Below are positions 44,072 through 53,380 of a stretch of 64,000 bases of DNA, one piece after another. The stretch is taken from NCBI GenBank assembly GCA_016719105.1, contig JADKAQ010000046.1, positions 62,001 to 126,000 on the forward strand, in the 5' to 3' direction. Position 1 is the first letter of the stretch; every line of letters starts with the position of its first letter. Under the pieces are notes generated by a model, which was not told the DNA's origin, did no database searches, and saw only the letters and a program-made list of their open reading frames with translations. Both the position numbers and the translations under genes were made by a program. This DNA comes from Gemmatimonadota bacterium. Its GTDB lineage: Bacteria; Gemmatimonadota; Gemmatimonadetes; Gemmatimonadales; Gemmatimonadaceae.

Positions 44072-44809
44072 TTAGAGATCCTCTTGCTGTACCGAATCGC
44101 GAGACACCTTCCGCCCGCTCCGGGACGCCCAGACCCGCCATCCGAGCAGGAGCGCGAAGACGATCCCGAAGATGGCGGGCTCCGTGATGTCCTTCTTCAC
44201 CGACATCCAGTAGTGCACAAGCCCCAGCACGGCGCTGGCGTAGACCGCTCGGTGCAGCGCGTTCCACCGCCGATTCCCCAGGCGCCGGATCCACCCCTTG
44301 GTGGACGTCACGGCGAGTGGAAGCATGAGCGCCAGCGCCGTCATCCCGATGGTGATGTAGAGGCGCTTCGCCACGTCCTCGATCATGTCACTCCACGTCA
44401 GCTCGACGTCGAGCACGCCGTAGATCGCCAGGTGCGTGCATGCGTAGAAGAAGGCGAAGAGCCCCAGCGTCCGGCGGTAGCGGATCAACCAGCCCTTCTC
44501 GAGGAGCCGCACGGCCGGGGTCACGGCAAGCGACAGCGCCAGGAATCGAAGCGCCCACTTCCCGGTGAAGTGCTCCGCCTCCTTGATGGGGTTGGAGCCC
44601 AGATAGCGCGTCCCCTGGAAGAAGTCGCTGGCGATGGCTCCCGCCACGTAGACGAACGGGACGAGCGCGAGCGCGAAGACGAGCGCCGGGAGCCAACGCG
44701 GCGATTTGCTACGGTCCGCACGCTTTCGATCACGCCCCCCGCGTCGGGCCGGGCTATCGTGTTCATTGGGGGGGGCCCCCCGCGTCACGTCAGCCGACGT
44801 CACGACCAC
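44072..44809 (-). CDS. msrQ: MsrQ, haem-binding membrane subunit
   Basis: 245 residues. Six membrane helices of the ferric-reductase-like fold carry the expected haem His residues in YACTHLAIYG and NALHRAVYASAVLGLVHYWMS. Conserved GKWALRFLALSLAVTPAVRLL and YRRTLGLFAFFYA match YedZ/MsrQ. It passes electrons from the quinone pool or flavin reductase to periplasmic MsrP. The N-terminal 40 residues are an unusual charged extension; GTG 44809 is the taken start, but an internal start near the first helix is possible. It follows msrP by 119 bases. Confidence 0.88.
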   Translation of the reverse strand: MVVTSADVTRGAPPNEHDSPARRGGRDRKRADRSKSPRWLPALVFALALVPFVYVAGAIASDFFQGTRYLGSNPIKEAEHFTGKWALRFLALSLAVTPAVRLLEKGWLIRYRRTLGLFAFFYACTHLAIYGVLDVELTWSDMIEDVAKRLYITIGMTALALMLPLAVTSTKGWIRRLGNRRWNALHRAVYASAVLGLVHYWMSVKKDITEPAIFGIVFALLLGWRVWASRSGRKVSRDSVQQEDL

Positions 44810-44928
44810 CTCGACTCGGCAACGTCACGCCAGGGGTCGGCACCCGCCGCCATGCCCACCGCCCCCCTCGCTTCCCCCTTCGCTGCCCGCCTCGCGCCAG
44901 CCGAACGCGCCACGCCGTCGCCGGCACC

Positions 44929-45879
44929 CTAGTACGACTTCCGCAGGTCCATCCCGCTGTACATCGACGCCACCTGCTGCGCGTACCCGTTGAACATCAA
45001 CGTGTCACGACGGCGGAACTCCCCGATGCGGCGCTCCTTGCCCTGCGACCAGCGCGGATGATCGACCTCGGGATTCACGTTGGCGAAGAAGCCGTACTCG
45101 CTGGGATTCGCCACGCTCCACGCCGTCCTCGGCATCGTATCCGTGAAGCGGATCTTCACGATCGACTTGCAGCTCTTGAAGCCGTACTTCCAGGGGATCA
45201 CGTGGCGCAGCGGCGCCCCGTTCTGGTTGGGCAGCATCTTCCCGTACACCCCGACGGCAAACAGGGTCAGCGGGTTCATCGCTTCGTCCATGCGCAGCCC
45301 CTCGACGTAGGGCCACTCCAGTACCGGCGAGCGCTGCCCCGGCATCTGCTGCGGATCGAGCAGGGTGGTGAACTCGACGTACTTCGCCGAGCCTAACGGC
45401 TGCATCCGCTTCACGAAGTCGGCCATGGGAAAGCCCAGCCACGGGATCACCATCGACCACGCCTCCACGCACCGGTGCCGATAGATGCGCTCCTCGAGCT
45501 TATGCGGCTTGAGGAAGTCGTCGAGGTTGTAGCTCCCCGGCTTGGCCACCATCCCCTCGACCTTCACCGTCCACGGCTTGGCCTTGAACTTCTTCGCGTT
45601 CTCCGCCGGGTCGGCCTTGTCGGTACCGAACTCGTAGAAGTTGTTGTAGGTCGTCACGTCCTCCCACGGCGTCAGCTCCGGCTTGAGCTCCGCTCCGCCG
45701 ATCGTGGTCCCCTGCTGCGCCGGCTGCGCCCCCGCCCGCGTGGCCCCCAGCGCCATCCCCGCCACTCCGAGGCCGATCAGCCCCGCCTCCTTGAGGAACT
45801 GACGCCGATTCTCGTACTGCGCTTCGCTCGTGATCTCGGAGGAGCGAATCGGGTGCTCGGGCGTGATGCGAATCAGCAT
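44929..45879 (-). CDS. msrP: MsrP, periplasmic methionine sulfoxide reductase catalytic subunit
   Basis: 316 residues. A Tat leader (ENRRQFLKEAGLIGLGVAG) precedes the molybdopterin oxidoreductase domain. Cys137 in YRHRCVEAWSMVIPW is the molybdenum ligand; NNFYEFGTDKADP, PLRHVIPWKYGFKSCKSIVKI and PEVDHPRWSQGKERRIGEF are MsrP/YedY signatures. It repairs oxidised methionines in exported proteins with electrons from MsrQ. ATG 45879 begins the conserved LIRITPEHPI; the frame opens to 45930 without added similarity. A CGTTAGGC copy encodes Leu-Gly in MQPLGSAKY. Confidence 0.93.
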   Translation of the reverse strand: MLIRITPEHPIRSSEITSEAQYENRRQFLKEAGLIGLGVAGMALGATRAGAQPAQQGTTIGGAELKPELTPWEDVTTYNNFYEFGTDKADPAENAKKFKAKPWTVKVEGMVAKPGSYNLDDFLKPHKLEERIYRHRCVEAWSMVIPWLGFPMADFVKRMQPLGSAKYVEFTTLLDPQQMPGQRSPVLEWPYVEGLRMDEAMNPLTLFAVGVYGKMLPNQNGAPLRHVIPWKYGFKSCKSIVKIRFTDTMPRTAWSVANPSEYGFFANVNPEVDHPRWSQGKERRIGEFRRRDTLMFNGYAQQVASMYSGMDLRKSY

Positions 45880-46051
45880 GAGGGGGCCGACGGGTGAGAA
45901 GGAGAGGGGGACGCCGCATCGTGGCGGCAATCGGATGTAGTACGGCAGCGGCCATCCGGTTCCTGAGAGTATACGCCCACGAGCGCCGGTCGGTTCTCCC
46001 GACCTGCCGACCCCGGGCCCTTCGAGCCAGACCGGGACGGCGACGCAAGCG

Positions 46052-46089
46052 CGCGAGGGCCCGGCGTTCCTCCCCGGCGAGCCCTCGCG
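46052..46089 (-). terminator. stem-loop after the first S9 peptidase
   Basis: Arms CGCGAGGGC (46052-46060) and GCCCTCGCG (46081-46089) pair perfectly, with a short inner CCGG/CCGG pairing. It lies 36 bases after the peptidase stop and 170 before msrP. No T-tract is present. Confidence 0.5.
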
Positions 46090-46124
46090 TTCTTCCCGTC
46101 ATCCCGCCCTCTCCCCTTCCGCCC

Positions 46125-48488
46125 CTACGGCGTGGGACGCTTGATCTCGAACCCCGCCGGAGGCTCCGCTCCCATCAGGTTCCGCACGAAGTAGTCCCAC
46201 GTCCGCCGCACCATGTAGGGCTCCCCCGCGAAACCGTGGTTGCGGTTGGGCATCACCAACAGGTCGAAGTCCTTGTTGGCCTTGATCAACTCGTCAATGA
46301 CGAGCTGCGTCGCCACGGGATGCACGTTGTCGTCGAGCGTTCCATAGGCCAGCAACAGCCGCCCCTGCAGGTTCTTCGCCTTTCGCCAGTTGGATTGCGA
46401 ATCGAACGAGTCGGTGCTGTCACTCAACTTCTTGAGCAACCCCTGGTACTTCTCCCCCCACGTGAAGTCGTAGCTCCGGTTGTCGTGATTCCCGGCGCTC
46501 GACACCGCCACCTTGAAGAAATCCGGGTACGTGAGGATGGCGTCGGTCGACGAGAATCCCCCGCCCGAGTGCCCGAAGATCCCAACCTTGTCGAGGTCGA
46601 TCTGCGGGATGCGGCCGGCGAGCTGCTTGATCGCCGTCACCTGGTCGGGGATCCCGTTGTCGGTCATGTTGCCGTAGTACGCGTCGTGGAACGGCTTCGA
46701 ACGCCCGGGCGTCCCCATGGCATCGACCTGCACGACGTAGAAGCCGAGTTCGGAGAGCGCGGCCCCGTTGCTGGCCGAGCGCCCGGCAAACTGCCGCGAG
46801 CCGACCGACCCCACCTGCGGTCCCGGGTAGATGTAGTCGATGATGGGATGGCGTGTCGTCGAATCGACGTGCCGGGGGCGCCAGAGCAACCCGCGCAGCT
46901 CGGTCACCCCGTCGCGCGCCCGCGCGGTGAACGACTGCGGGGGACGCCACCCCGCCGCCACCAGGCGGGAGATGTCGGCCGCTTGCAGCTGCTTGACCAC
47001 CGTGCCATCGATGCGGCGCAGGATCGTCACCGACGGCTGGTCGGGACGGGCCACGTTATCCACCACGAACTTCCCGCCAGGCGCAACGCTGATGTCATGG
47101 TCCGCGTCCTCGGGGGTCAGGAGCTGCACCGCCGACCCATCGAGTTTGGCGCGATACAGGTGGCGAAAGTACGGGTCGCGCCCAGGCTCGCGTCCGACCG
47201 CCGTGAAGTAGGCCCACCGCATCGTCTCGTCGATCCACAGCAGGTCGGCGACCAGCCAGTCGCCACTCGTGATGCGGTGCTTGATCGCACCGGTCGAAGC
47301 GTCGACCAGGTAGAGGTGCCCCCACCCGTCTCGCTCCGACCACCACACGACCTCGTTGCCGCCGGCGAGCGGTCGCCAGTTGGGGACGCCGCCGGAGAAC
47401 TGGTTGGTCTCGACGTAGGTCTTGCCGCTCTCCTTGAGGATCGCGCGCGCCGAACCTGACGATGGATCGGCGCTCACCAGCGTGAGTTCATGGTTGCCGC
47501 GCTTGGGAGCCGTGAAGAAGAGCCGGTCGCCCGTCGGCCCCCACTTCACGTCCTTCAGCACCGTGTCGGTCGTGAACCAGCAACACGTCGTGTTCACCGC
47601 ATCCATCGTCGGCCAGCCGATCTTGACCCCCTTCCCCGACGTGACGTCGAAGACGTGCAGGTCGAAGCGCGGGATCACCGAATCCCCGGGCAATGCATAA
47701 CGATAGGAGTGCAGCACCGGGCCGGGATTCTTCGTCTCCAGCAGGTGCATCAGCCGCACGTTCCGCTGGTCGAACTTCGTCGTCACCAGGCGCTTCGAGT
47801 CGGGCGACCACGACAGGATGGGGCGAAGCTCCGTGCGATTGCGCGTCACCGTCACCTGCGTGCAGCAGCCGATGTTCGCGAGCCCGTATCCCCAGTCGCC
47901 ATTCCCATCCGTGGTGAACTGCCGCTCCTCCCCACCGGCGATCGCGCGCACGAACAGGTTTCCGCCGCGCTCGAAGGCGACCCACTTCCCGTCCGGCGAC
48001 TTCACCTCGTTCGGTCGATCGACGGGAAGCGTGTCAGGCCCCGTGCACGCATAGGTCGTCACATCGCACGTCCAGCTCCTCTTTCGCGCGACGCTGAAGC
48101 GTATCGCGCGCTCACCGTCGACCCAGGCAATGCCCTGGAAGGGGAGCTTGGTGGCGTCGTACGTGGTGTCGGCCGCCAGCGAAAGCGCGGAGGCCAGGCG
48201 CACGTGGTCAAAGGCAGGGCGCCTGACGCCAGTCGCCATATCGACCACGAGGAACTCCCACCCCTTCGCGCTGCGATTGCGGTACCAGAAACGATCGCCT
48301 GGCAGCCACCGCGGTCGCACGGCATCGTCGACGATGAGGTCCTGCACGTTCCAGGGGAGGAGCTGCTCGGCCCGCGCGTAGTCGCCGCGAGTGGGTTGTG
48401 CAGTCGCGCGGTGCGGCACCCCGGCCGTCGCCAGCGCTGCGATGACCAGGGCGATGCCAGGCGTCAGGCGTGGAGTACGATGTGGCAT
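46125..48488 (-). CDS. S9 family peptidase, DPP-IV type
   Basis: 787 residues with signal peptide (GIALVIAALATAGVPHRATA). The N-terminal DPP-IV beta-propeller holds the substrate Glu motifs region WSERDGWGHLYLVD, and the C-terminal prolyl-oligopeptidase domain has YPGPQVGS, nucleophile Ser641 in GHSGGGF, Asp in GTLDDNVHP and His in PNRNHGF. It cleaves N-terminal dipeptides, typically X-Pro, in the periplasm or at the surface. ATG 48488 places the leader correctly. A close paralogue (48702-51137) lies directly upstream on the same strand and a SusC/SusD importer before that, suggesting shared peptide use. Confidence 0.92.
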   Translation of the reverse strand: MPHRTPRLTPGIALVIAALATAGVPHRATAQPTRGDYARAEQLLPWNVQDLIVDDAVRPRWLPGDRFWYRNRSAKGWEFLVVDMATGVRRPAFDHVRLASALSLAADTTYDATKLPFQGIAWVDGERAIRFSVARKRSWTCDVTTYACTGPDTLPVDRPNEVKSPDGKWVAFERGGNLFVRAIAGGEERQFTTDGNGDWGYGLANIGCCTQVTVTRNRTELRPILSWSPDSKRLVTTKFDQRNVRLMHLLETKNPGPVLHSYRYALPGDSVIPRFDLHVFDVTSGKGVKIGWPTMDAVNTTCCWFTTDTVLKDVKWGPTGDRLFFTAPKRGNHELTLVSADPSSGSARAILKESGKTYVETNQFSGGVPNWRPLAGGNEVVWWSERDGWGHLYLVDASTGAIKHRITSGDWLVADLLWIDETMRWAYFTAVGREPGRDPYFRHLYRAKLDGSAVQLLTPEDADHDISVAPGGKFVVDNVARPDQPSVTILRRIDGTVVKQLQAADISRLVAAGWRPPQSFTARARDGVTELRGLLWRPRHVDSTTRHPIIDYIYPGPQVGSVGSRQFAGRSASNGAALSELGFYVVQVDAMGTPGRSKPFHDAYYGNMTDNGIPDQVTAIKQLAGRIPQIDLDKVGIFGHSGGGFSSTDAILTYPDFFKVAVSSAGNHDNRSYDFTWGEKYQGLLKKLSDSTDSFDSQSNWRKAKNLQGRLLLAYGTLDDNVHPVATQLVIDELIKANKDFDLLVMPNRNHGFAGEPYMVRRTWDYFVRNLMGAEPPAGFEIKRPTP

Positions 48489-48662
48489 GGTGGGAATGGA
48501 GTGGAGGAACTCGTCAGGCACTGCACGGAACTTCGTGGTGGTCTGGCACCCGACACTTCGTCGTAAGGCACGACCGATGCACCGAACCCCAATGGGAAAC
48601 CCCGGACAGCTCGCGCTCCCCGGGGCCCCCACTCGTCCCCAGCCTTCGCAGGGACATGCGTC

Positions 48663-48702
48663 TCGTCTTCCCGTCTTCCCGTCTTCCCGTCTTTCGCCGT
48701 CT
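48663..48702. repeat. second GAAGACGGG repeat tract
   Basis: Three direct copies of GTCTTCCC (minus strand GGGAAGAC) plus two degenerate units run up to the stop codon of the second S9 peptidase. It is the same unit as the arms at 11013-11139, again starting exactly at a stop codon. Only one arm is present here. Confidence 0.7.
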
Positions 48703-51137
48703 TACCAGGAGATCAGGAACGGCTTCCAGTACGGGAATCCGTCGTCGAAGTCATCCCACGCCGGTCCCTGCCCGCCCTGCCCGCGGCTCCACGGATCGTC
48801 CGGCTGCTTGATCTCGTAGTTGTCGGGCGGGGTGAGCCCCAGCAGGTGCTGGACGAAGTAGTCCCAGCGACGGCGGATGAAGTACGGCTCGTTGAGCCCG
48901 TGGTTCCGGTTGGGCGCCCACACCGTCTCGAACGCCTTGTTGGCCTTGATCAACTCGTCGATCACCTGCACGGTGTTGGCCGGGTGCACGTTGTCGTCCA
49001 TGTCGCCGTGCATCAGGAGCAACTTCCCCTTCAGGTTCTTCGCCATCGTCTTGTTGGCCGACGTCTCGAAGTTGTCGGTCTTGCGCAGCGTGTCCTTCTT
49101 CATGAGCCCCTGGTACTTCTCGGCCCAGTAGATGTTGTACGTGCGGTTGTCGTGGTTGCCGGCGCCGCTCACCGCCACCTTGAAGAAGTCGGGATAGCGG
49201 AACATCGCGTCGGTCGAGGCAAAACCGCCGCCCGAGTGGCCGAAGATCCCCACCTTGTCGGTGTCGATGAACGAGTACTTCGCCCCTAACTGTTTGATGG
49301 CCGTGATGTGATCGGGGAGGCCGTTGTCACCAAAGTTGCCGTAGTAGTTGTCGTGGAAGACCTTGGAACGGAGCGGCGTGCCGAGGTGATCGAGCTGGAT
49401 CACGACGAAGCCCAACTCGGCAAGCGCCATGGGCTCACCGCCGTTCTTGAAGTTCCACGCCCCAACCGAGCCAACCTGCGGCCCCGGGTAGATGTGCGAG
49501 ATGATCGGGTACTTCTTCGTCGAGTCGATGTTGGGCGGGAGGTACAGCAGGCCATAGATGTCGGTGACACCGTCACGCGCCTTGACGCTGAAGACCTGCG
49601 CCGGACGCCAGCCGATCCCCTTCAGGCGCGACACGTCCCCTTCCTCCAGCTTGCGAATGATCGCGCCGGTTGTCGCGTTGCGTAGCACCGCCACCGGTGC
49701 GCTCTCGACGCGTGAGTACGTGTCGACGAAGTACTTCCCGCTCGGGCTGAAGCTGATCACGTGGTGCCCATCTTCGGGCGTCAGGAGCGTAAGCCCCGCG
49801 CCGTCGTAGCTGGTGCGATACAGCTTGGGATAGTAGAGGAAGCCGTCGCGACCACGCCCGGTGAAATAGACCTGTTTCGCCGTTTCATCGACATACGAGA
49901 TCTGCCCCACCTGCCACGGACCGCTCGTGAGCTGCGCCTTGGGCTCGGGAGCGAGCGACATGCCACCGTCGCCATCCGACGCTGCGACATTCGCGACCCC
50001 GGCCCCGTCAAAGCGGTACAGGTGTCCCCAACCGTCGCGCTCGGACCACCAGAACGCGTCCTTCAGGTCCTTCGTCACATAGAACGACCCCGGATCCTGC
50101 GGATTCGAGATCTCCACATACGTCTTGCCGGTGTCGCGGGCGACGATGCGCGTGGCCCCGGTCGACGCGTCGACTTCGGCGAGGTAGGCAGCCTTGGAAC
50201 CGCGCATCAGCCACGAGAGGTGCACCTTTTGCGAGTTCTCGGCCCATGCCGAGTCACGGACCGAGCCGCCGAGCGAGAGGTTGTTCGGACGCACGGGGAG
50301 CTGGGCGACCACGTTGGCCTTGCTCGCCACGTCCACGATGTGCACGCGCGGATACGGCACCGCCGAATCGCCGGGGAGCGCGTAGGGCTGCGAGTAGTGC
50401 TTGGGGCGCTGCGGCGTATACGAGATGTAGTGCATGTGCTCGACGTAGCGCTCGTCCTGCCGCATCACCGCGAGCTTCCTGCTATCAGGCGACCAGCGGA
50501 GTTGCGGGCGCTGCGGCTGCGGGCGCTGGAGCTGGCTGGGTCGCGGCATGGTCGTGCCGTAGCTGTTGTACGCCACGCCATCCGTCGTGAGCTGTACCGA
50601 GTCCTTCTTGGTGGCCCGGTTTCGCACCCACACGTTGTGCTACGAAATGAAGGCCTCGAGCTTCTTGTCGGGCGACGCCACAAACGGCACCTCGCTCGGC
50701 AACGTGTCCCCGGCCACGCACTTGTAGGTGGTGATGTTGCACGAGAACCGCTTGCGCACCGCGCTGAACTCGATCTCGTTCTCGTTGTCGCCGTCGTTGC
50801 CGAAGCGGAAGGTCGCGAACGGAAGCTTGTTCCCGTCGAACGCCGTATCGGCGGCGGTCGTCATCGCCTGCGCCAGCTTCACGTGGTCGAACAGGAGGCG
50901 CCGCGCATTGACCACGGGGTCGATGAGGACGAACTCGGCCCCGTTCGCCGTCTTGTTGCGGTACCAGAAACGGTTGCCGTCCTTGAGCCACTGCGGCTGC
51001 ACCTGGTCGCCGCTCATCAGGCGATCGGTGTTCCAGTTGAGCAACTGCTCGGCACGAGAGTAGGTGACCTGCGCCGCGAGCGGTCCCGCGACGAGCAGGA
51101 GCGCCGGCACGGCGAGTCGGACGACTCTGGGGGGCAT
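48702..51137 (-). pseudogene. S9 family peptidase, DPP-IV type, with in-frame TAG
   Basis: An 811-codon paralogue of the neighbouring peptidase. ATG 51137 begins a signal peptide (VVRLAVPALLLVAGPLAAQ) and the propeller (YSRAEQLLNWNTDRLMSGD). A TAG at 50642-50640 interrupts the frame between LEAFIS and HNVWVRNRATKK; both sides are in the same frame and align with the intact paralogue (VAFERGGNLFVR), where the stop matches one residue. The remainder is complete: WWSERDGWGHLYRF, GHSGGGFASTD, GDMDDNVHP and PNRNHGL. As sequenced, the product would be a 165-residue fragment plus an internal-start piece, unless TAG is read through or is an error for CAG. Confidence 0.8.
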
Positions 51138-51221
51138 GGGGGTGTCTCCGAGTGAGGGCAATGCCACTACGCGACGGCGCCGCGCTCCGTTGCCGCGCGC
51201 GCCGGGTACCTCTTTGGTGCG

Positions 51222-51971
51222 CTACGGGACGACGCGGAGGGTCGCCCGCATCGCGGGTTGATTGTACTTGCACTGGTAGGCGTGCAACCCAGGGATCGTC
51301 GCCACCCAGATGTACGACTGCGTCTTCTGCAGGTCGCCGGAGTCGTTCCACGGGCCGCCGGTCACCGTGTGGATCTTGAGCCCCACGTTGTACCAGCAGA
51401 CGATCGTCCCCAGCTTCACCACCGTCTCGCCGTTCTCGGCGCCGTCGGGCTGGAGCTGGTAGAAGTCATCGCCGCAGTAGATCTCGACCTGATTCTGGGC
51501 GAAGGTGCCGCGCTGGATGCGCACGGTGAGCTGCGTCGCCTTTCCCGCCTGCACCGTGAACTTCATGGGATGCTGGTACGGCTCGGGGACGATCGCCTGT
51601 CCCGCCGCCTGAAAGCGCACCTGATAGTCACCCGCCGGCATGTCGGTGAACTTGAACTTGCCGCTCGCATCGGGGGTGACCGTCTGTCCCACATGTTGTC
51701 CGTTGGGATACATGAGGATGAGGGTTCCGAAGTTCCCCTGCGGCGCCCCCTGCACGTCGGTGACGATCCCTTCCACCATGCCTAACGAAGTAGGCGGCGC
51801 GATCACCCCGCCCCCGTCGCCCCCGCATCCCTCGGTGCCGATCGCGAGAACGGCCACGGATACGCCCAGCACGCGCACGAACTCCCGGCGTGTGCACGCA
51901 TCGTGCGCCGCGCCGGGAGTGCTCGGCCGCACACGTCCCGCGGCCAGATCGTTGTCGTCAGCTGCATTCAT
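51222..51971 (-). CDS. cupredoxin-like lipoprotein with carboxypeptidase-regulatory domain
   Basis: 249 residues. The leader has both a twin-arginine (TRREFVRVLGVSVAVLAIG) and a lipobox-like TEGC. A carboxypeptidase-regulatory-like beta sandwich follows (VEGIVTDVQGAPQGNFGTLILM to AGDYQVRFQAAGQ), then a plastocyanin-like domain. Its copper-site residues are His201 (KIHTVTGG), Cys234 (YQCKYNQPAM) and Met241, but the second His expected three residues after Cys is Asn237. It may be a modified blue-copper site or a non-copper domain. ATG 51971 has AAGGA eight bases upstream. It lies between SusD and the S9 peptidases on the same strand. Confidence 0.75.
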   Translation of the reverse strand: MNAADDNDLAAGRVRPSTPGAAHDACTRREFVRVLGVSVAVLAIGTEGCGGDGGGVIAPPTSLGMVEGIVTDVQGAPQGNFGTLILMYPNGQHVGQTVTPDASGKFKFTDMPAGDYQVRFQAAGQAIVPEPYQHPMKFTVQAGKATQLTVRIQRGTFAQNQVEIYCGDDFYQLQPDGAENGETVVKLGTIVCWYNVGLKIHTVTGGPWNDSGDLQKTQSYIWVATIPGLHAYQCKYNQPAMRATLRVVP

Positions 51972-52009
51972 CGGTTGTGTCCTTCCGACCACGGGGCGGA
52001 TGGTGCGAC

Positions 52010-52038
52010 GGGGAACGGAGCGTCGCCGCTCGTTCCCC
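52010..52038 (-). terminator. hairpin after susD
   Basis: Stem GGGGAACG(G)AGCG / CGCTCGTTCCCC with a one-base bulge and a 4-base loop, 20 bases after the SusD stop. It may end or attenuate the SusC/SusD transcript before the cupredoxin gene. Confidence 0.5.
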
Positions 52039-52058
52039 GTCCAAGTCCCACCCTGGAA

Positions 52059-53378
52059 TCAGGAGATCTTCGGGCAGGTCGCTTCCCCATCCTTCATGCT
52101 CGGATTCGCCAGGATCTCGTTCCGCGACAGCGGGAGCATCGTGGCGCGCCCTGTTCCCAGTACCGTTCCCACCAGGTTGAAGCGGTGCAGGTCGTACGCA
52201 CGGAAACCTTCCACGAACAGCACGGCCAGACGCTCGTTGAGCAGCGCGTTCTGCGCCGCGGCCGCCGTGGTCGGCACGGGGATCGCCGCGAGTCCCACGG
52301 AGGTGCGCGACCCGTTGAGCTTCGCAGCCATGCTCGTGTAGTCACCCTTCCGCATGTAGACCTCGGCGGCAATGAGGTCCATTTCCCTGGCGCTCACCAT
52401 CGGTTGATCGGCTCCGCGATCGCTGTACTTGGTGATGCCGAAGTACGCGAAGCGATTGTTGACGCCGAGTTCACCCGTCTTGCGCGTCACGGCCATGCGC
52501 GGATCCGGCTTGGCCGCATCGAACCAGTCGGCGAGGTAGCCGGTGCTGTACGTCGCACCGAATGTCCCCAGCACGCGCGTGTGGTACATGCGGCGAAGTC
52601 CACCGGACCGGTTGCGGTTCTGGTGGAACTGGTTGCCAGTCCAGCTCTGTCGTACTGCCTCGGCATCGGCATACACCGCGTTCTTCACGAAGCCCGCGGG
52701 AACGGCCTGTGCGTCGGCGAGCGCCGCGTCGTAGTTCCCTGCGTACAGATTGGCTCGTGCACGGCTCGCCCGGATCGTCGGCACCCAGACAGCCTGATCG
52801 GCCGCCGGGAGTCCGTTGGCCAGCGTGAGCGCCGCCGTCAATTTCGTCACGGCCTGCGGGAAGAAGGCCGTGTTGGGCGACCGCGCACCGCCCTGCGTGA
52901 GCGGGCCTTCGCAGAAAGACATGCCCAGAAAGAGATCGGCGAAGCCGTCCACCCACGAGACCTGCGTGAGCAACGGGCTTGTGTTGGCCGACGCTCCCAG
53001 GACCGTCTTGATGCGATCCGACGCCGCCTGCGCGGCGTATCGGGCTCGAAGCACGGCATCCTGCGGCCCGGAGAACGTCCCGGTCGTGGGCCAGTCGCCA
53101 CGCAGGCGCCCTTCCGAGATGTCTTCCCACTCGACCCACGTCGACGTGGACTCCACCTCGTCGCCGAGCAGCGAGTTCATCACGACCACGTCGTCGATCG
53201 ACTGCTGCAGCGACCCTTCGGCGCCATCGGCGACGTTCTTGATGATCACCGGGTCATTCAGGTCCCCGTCACCGAACGCCTGCGGATCTTCCACGTCGAA
53301 GACGCCGCTGCACCCGGCCGCCAGGACCGCTGCCGTCAGGAGACGGCCCAACTGTCTGAAGCGAATCATGGGTGTCAT
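52059..53378 (-). CDS. SusD/RagB-family outer-membrane lipoprotein
   Basis: 439 residues with lipobox LAAGC. The family's helical TPR-like core is visible: VVMNSLLGDEVESTSTW, DGFADLFLGMSFCEGPL, RARANLYAGNYDAALADAQAVP, AREMDLIAAEVYMRKGDY, LLNERLAVLFVEGFRAYDLHRF. SusD proteins form the lid on the paired SusC barrel and capture substrate at the cell surface. Two bases separate it from the SusC stop, so they are one unit. With the two DPP-IV peptidases downstream, a peptide rather than glycan substrate is plausible. Confidence 0.9.
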   Translation of the reverse strand: MTPMIRFRQLGRLLTAAVLAAGCSGVFDVEDPQAFGDGDLNDPVIIKNVADGAEGSLQQSIDDVVVMNSLLGDEVESTSTWVEWEDISEGRLRGDWPTTGTFSGPQDAVLRARYAAQAASDRIKTVLGASANTSPLLTQVSWVDGFADLFLGMSFCEGPLTQGGARSPNTAFFPQAVTKLTAALTLANGLPAADQAVWVPTIRASRARANLYAGNYDAALADAQAVPAGFVKNAVYADAEAVRQSWTGNQFHQNRNRSGGLRRMYHTRVLGTFGATYSTGYLADWFDAAKPDPRMAVTRKTGELGVNNRFAYFGITKYSDRGADQPMVSAREMDLIAAEVYMRKGDYTSMAAKLNGSRTSVGLAAIPVPTTAAAAQNALLNERLAVLFVEGFRAYDLHRFNLVGTVLGTGRATMLPLSRNEILANPSMKDGEATCPKIS

Positions 53379-53380
53379 GG

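Noticed and set aside
44851..44932. Short plus-strand frame between msrP and msrQ
   Set aside because: Pro/Ala-rich, no Shine-Dalgarno and antisense to the MsrP end; composition explains it.
48663..48702. Repeat tract considered as a CRISPR remnant
   Set aside because: Units are contiguous 8-10 base repeats without spacers, and no cas genes are present.
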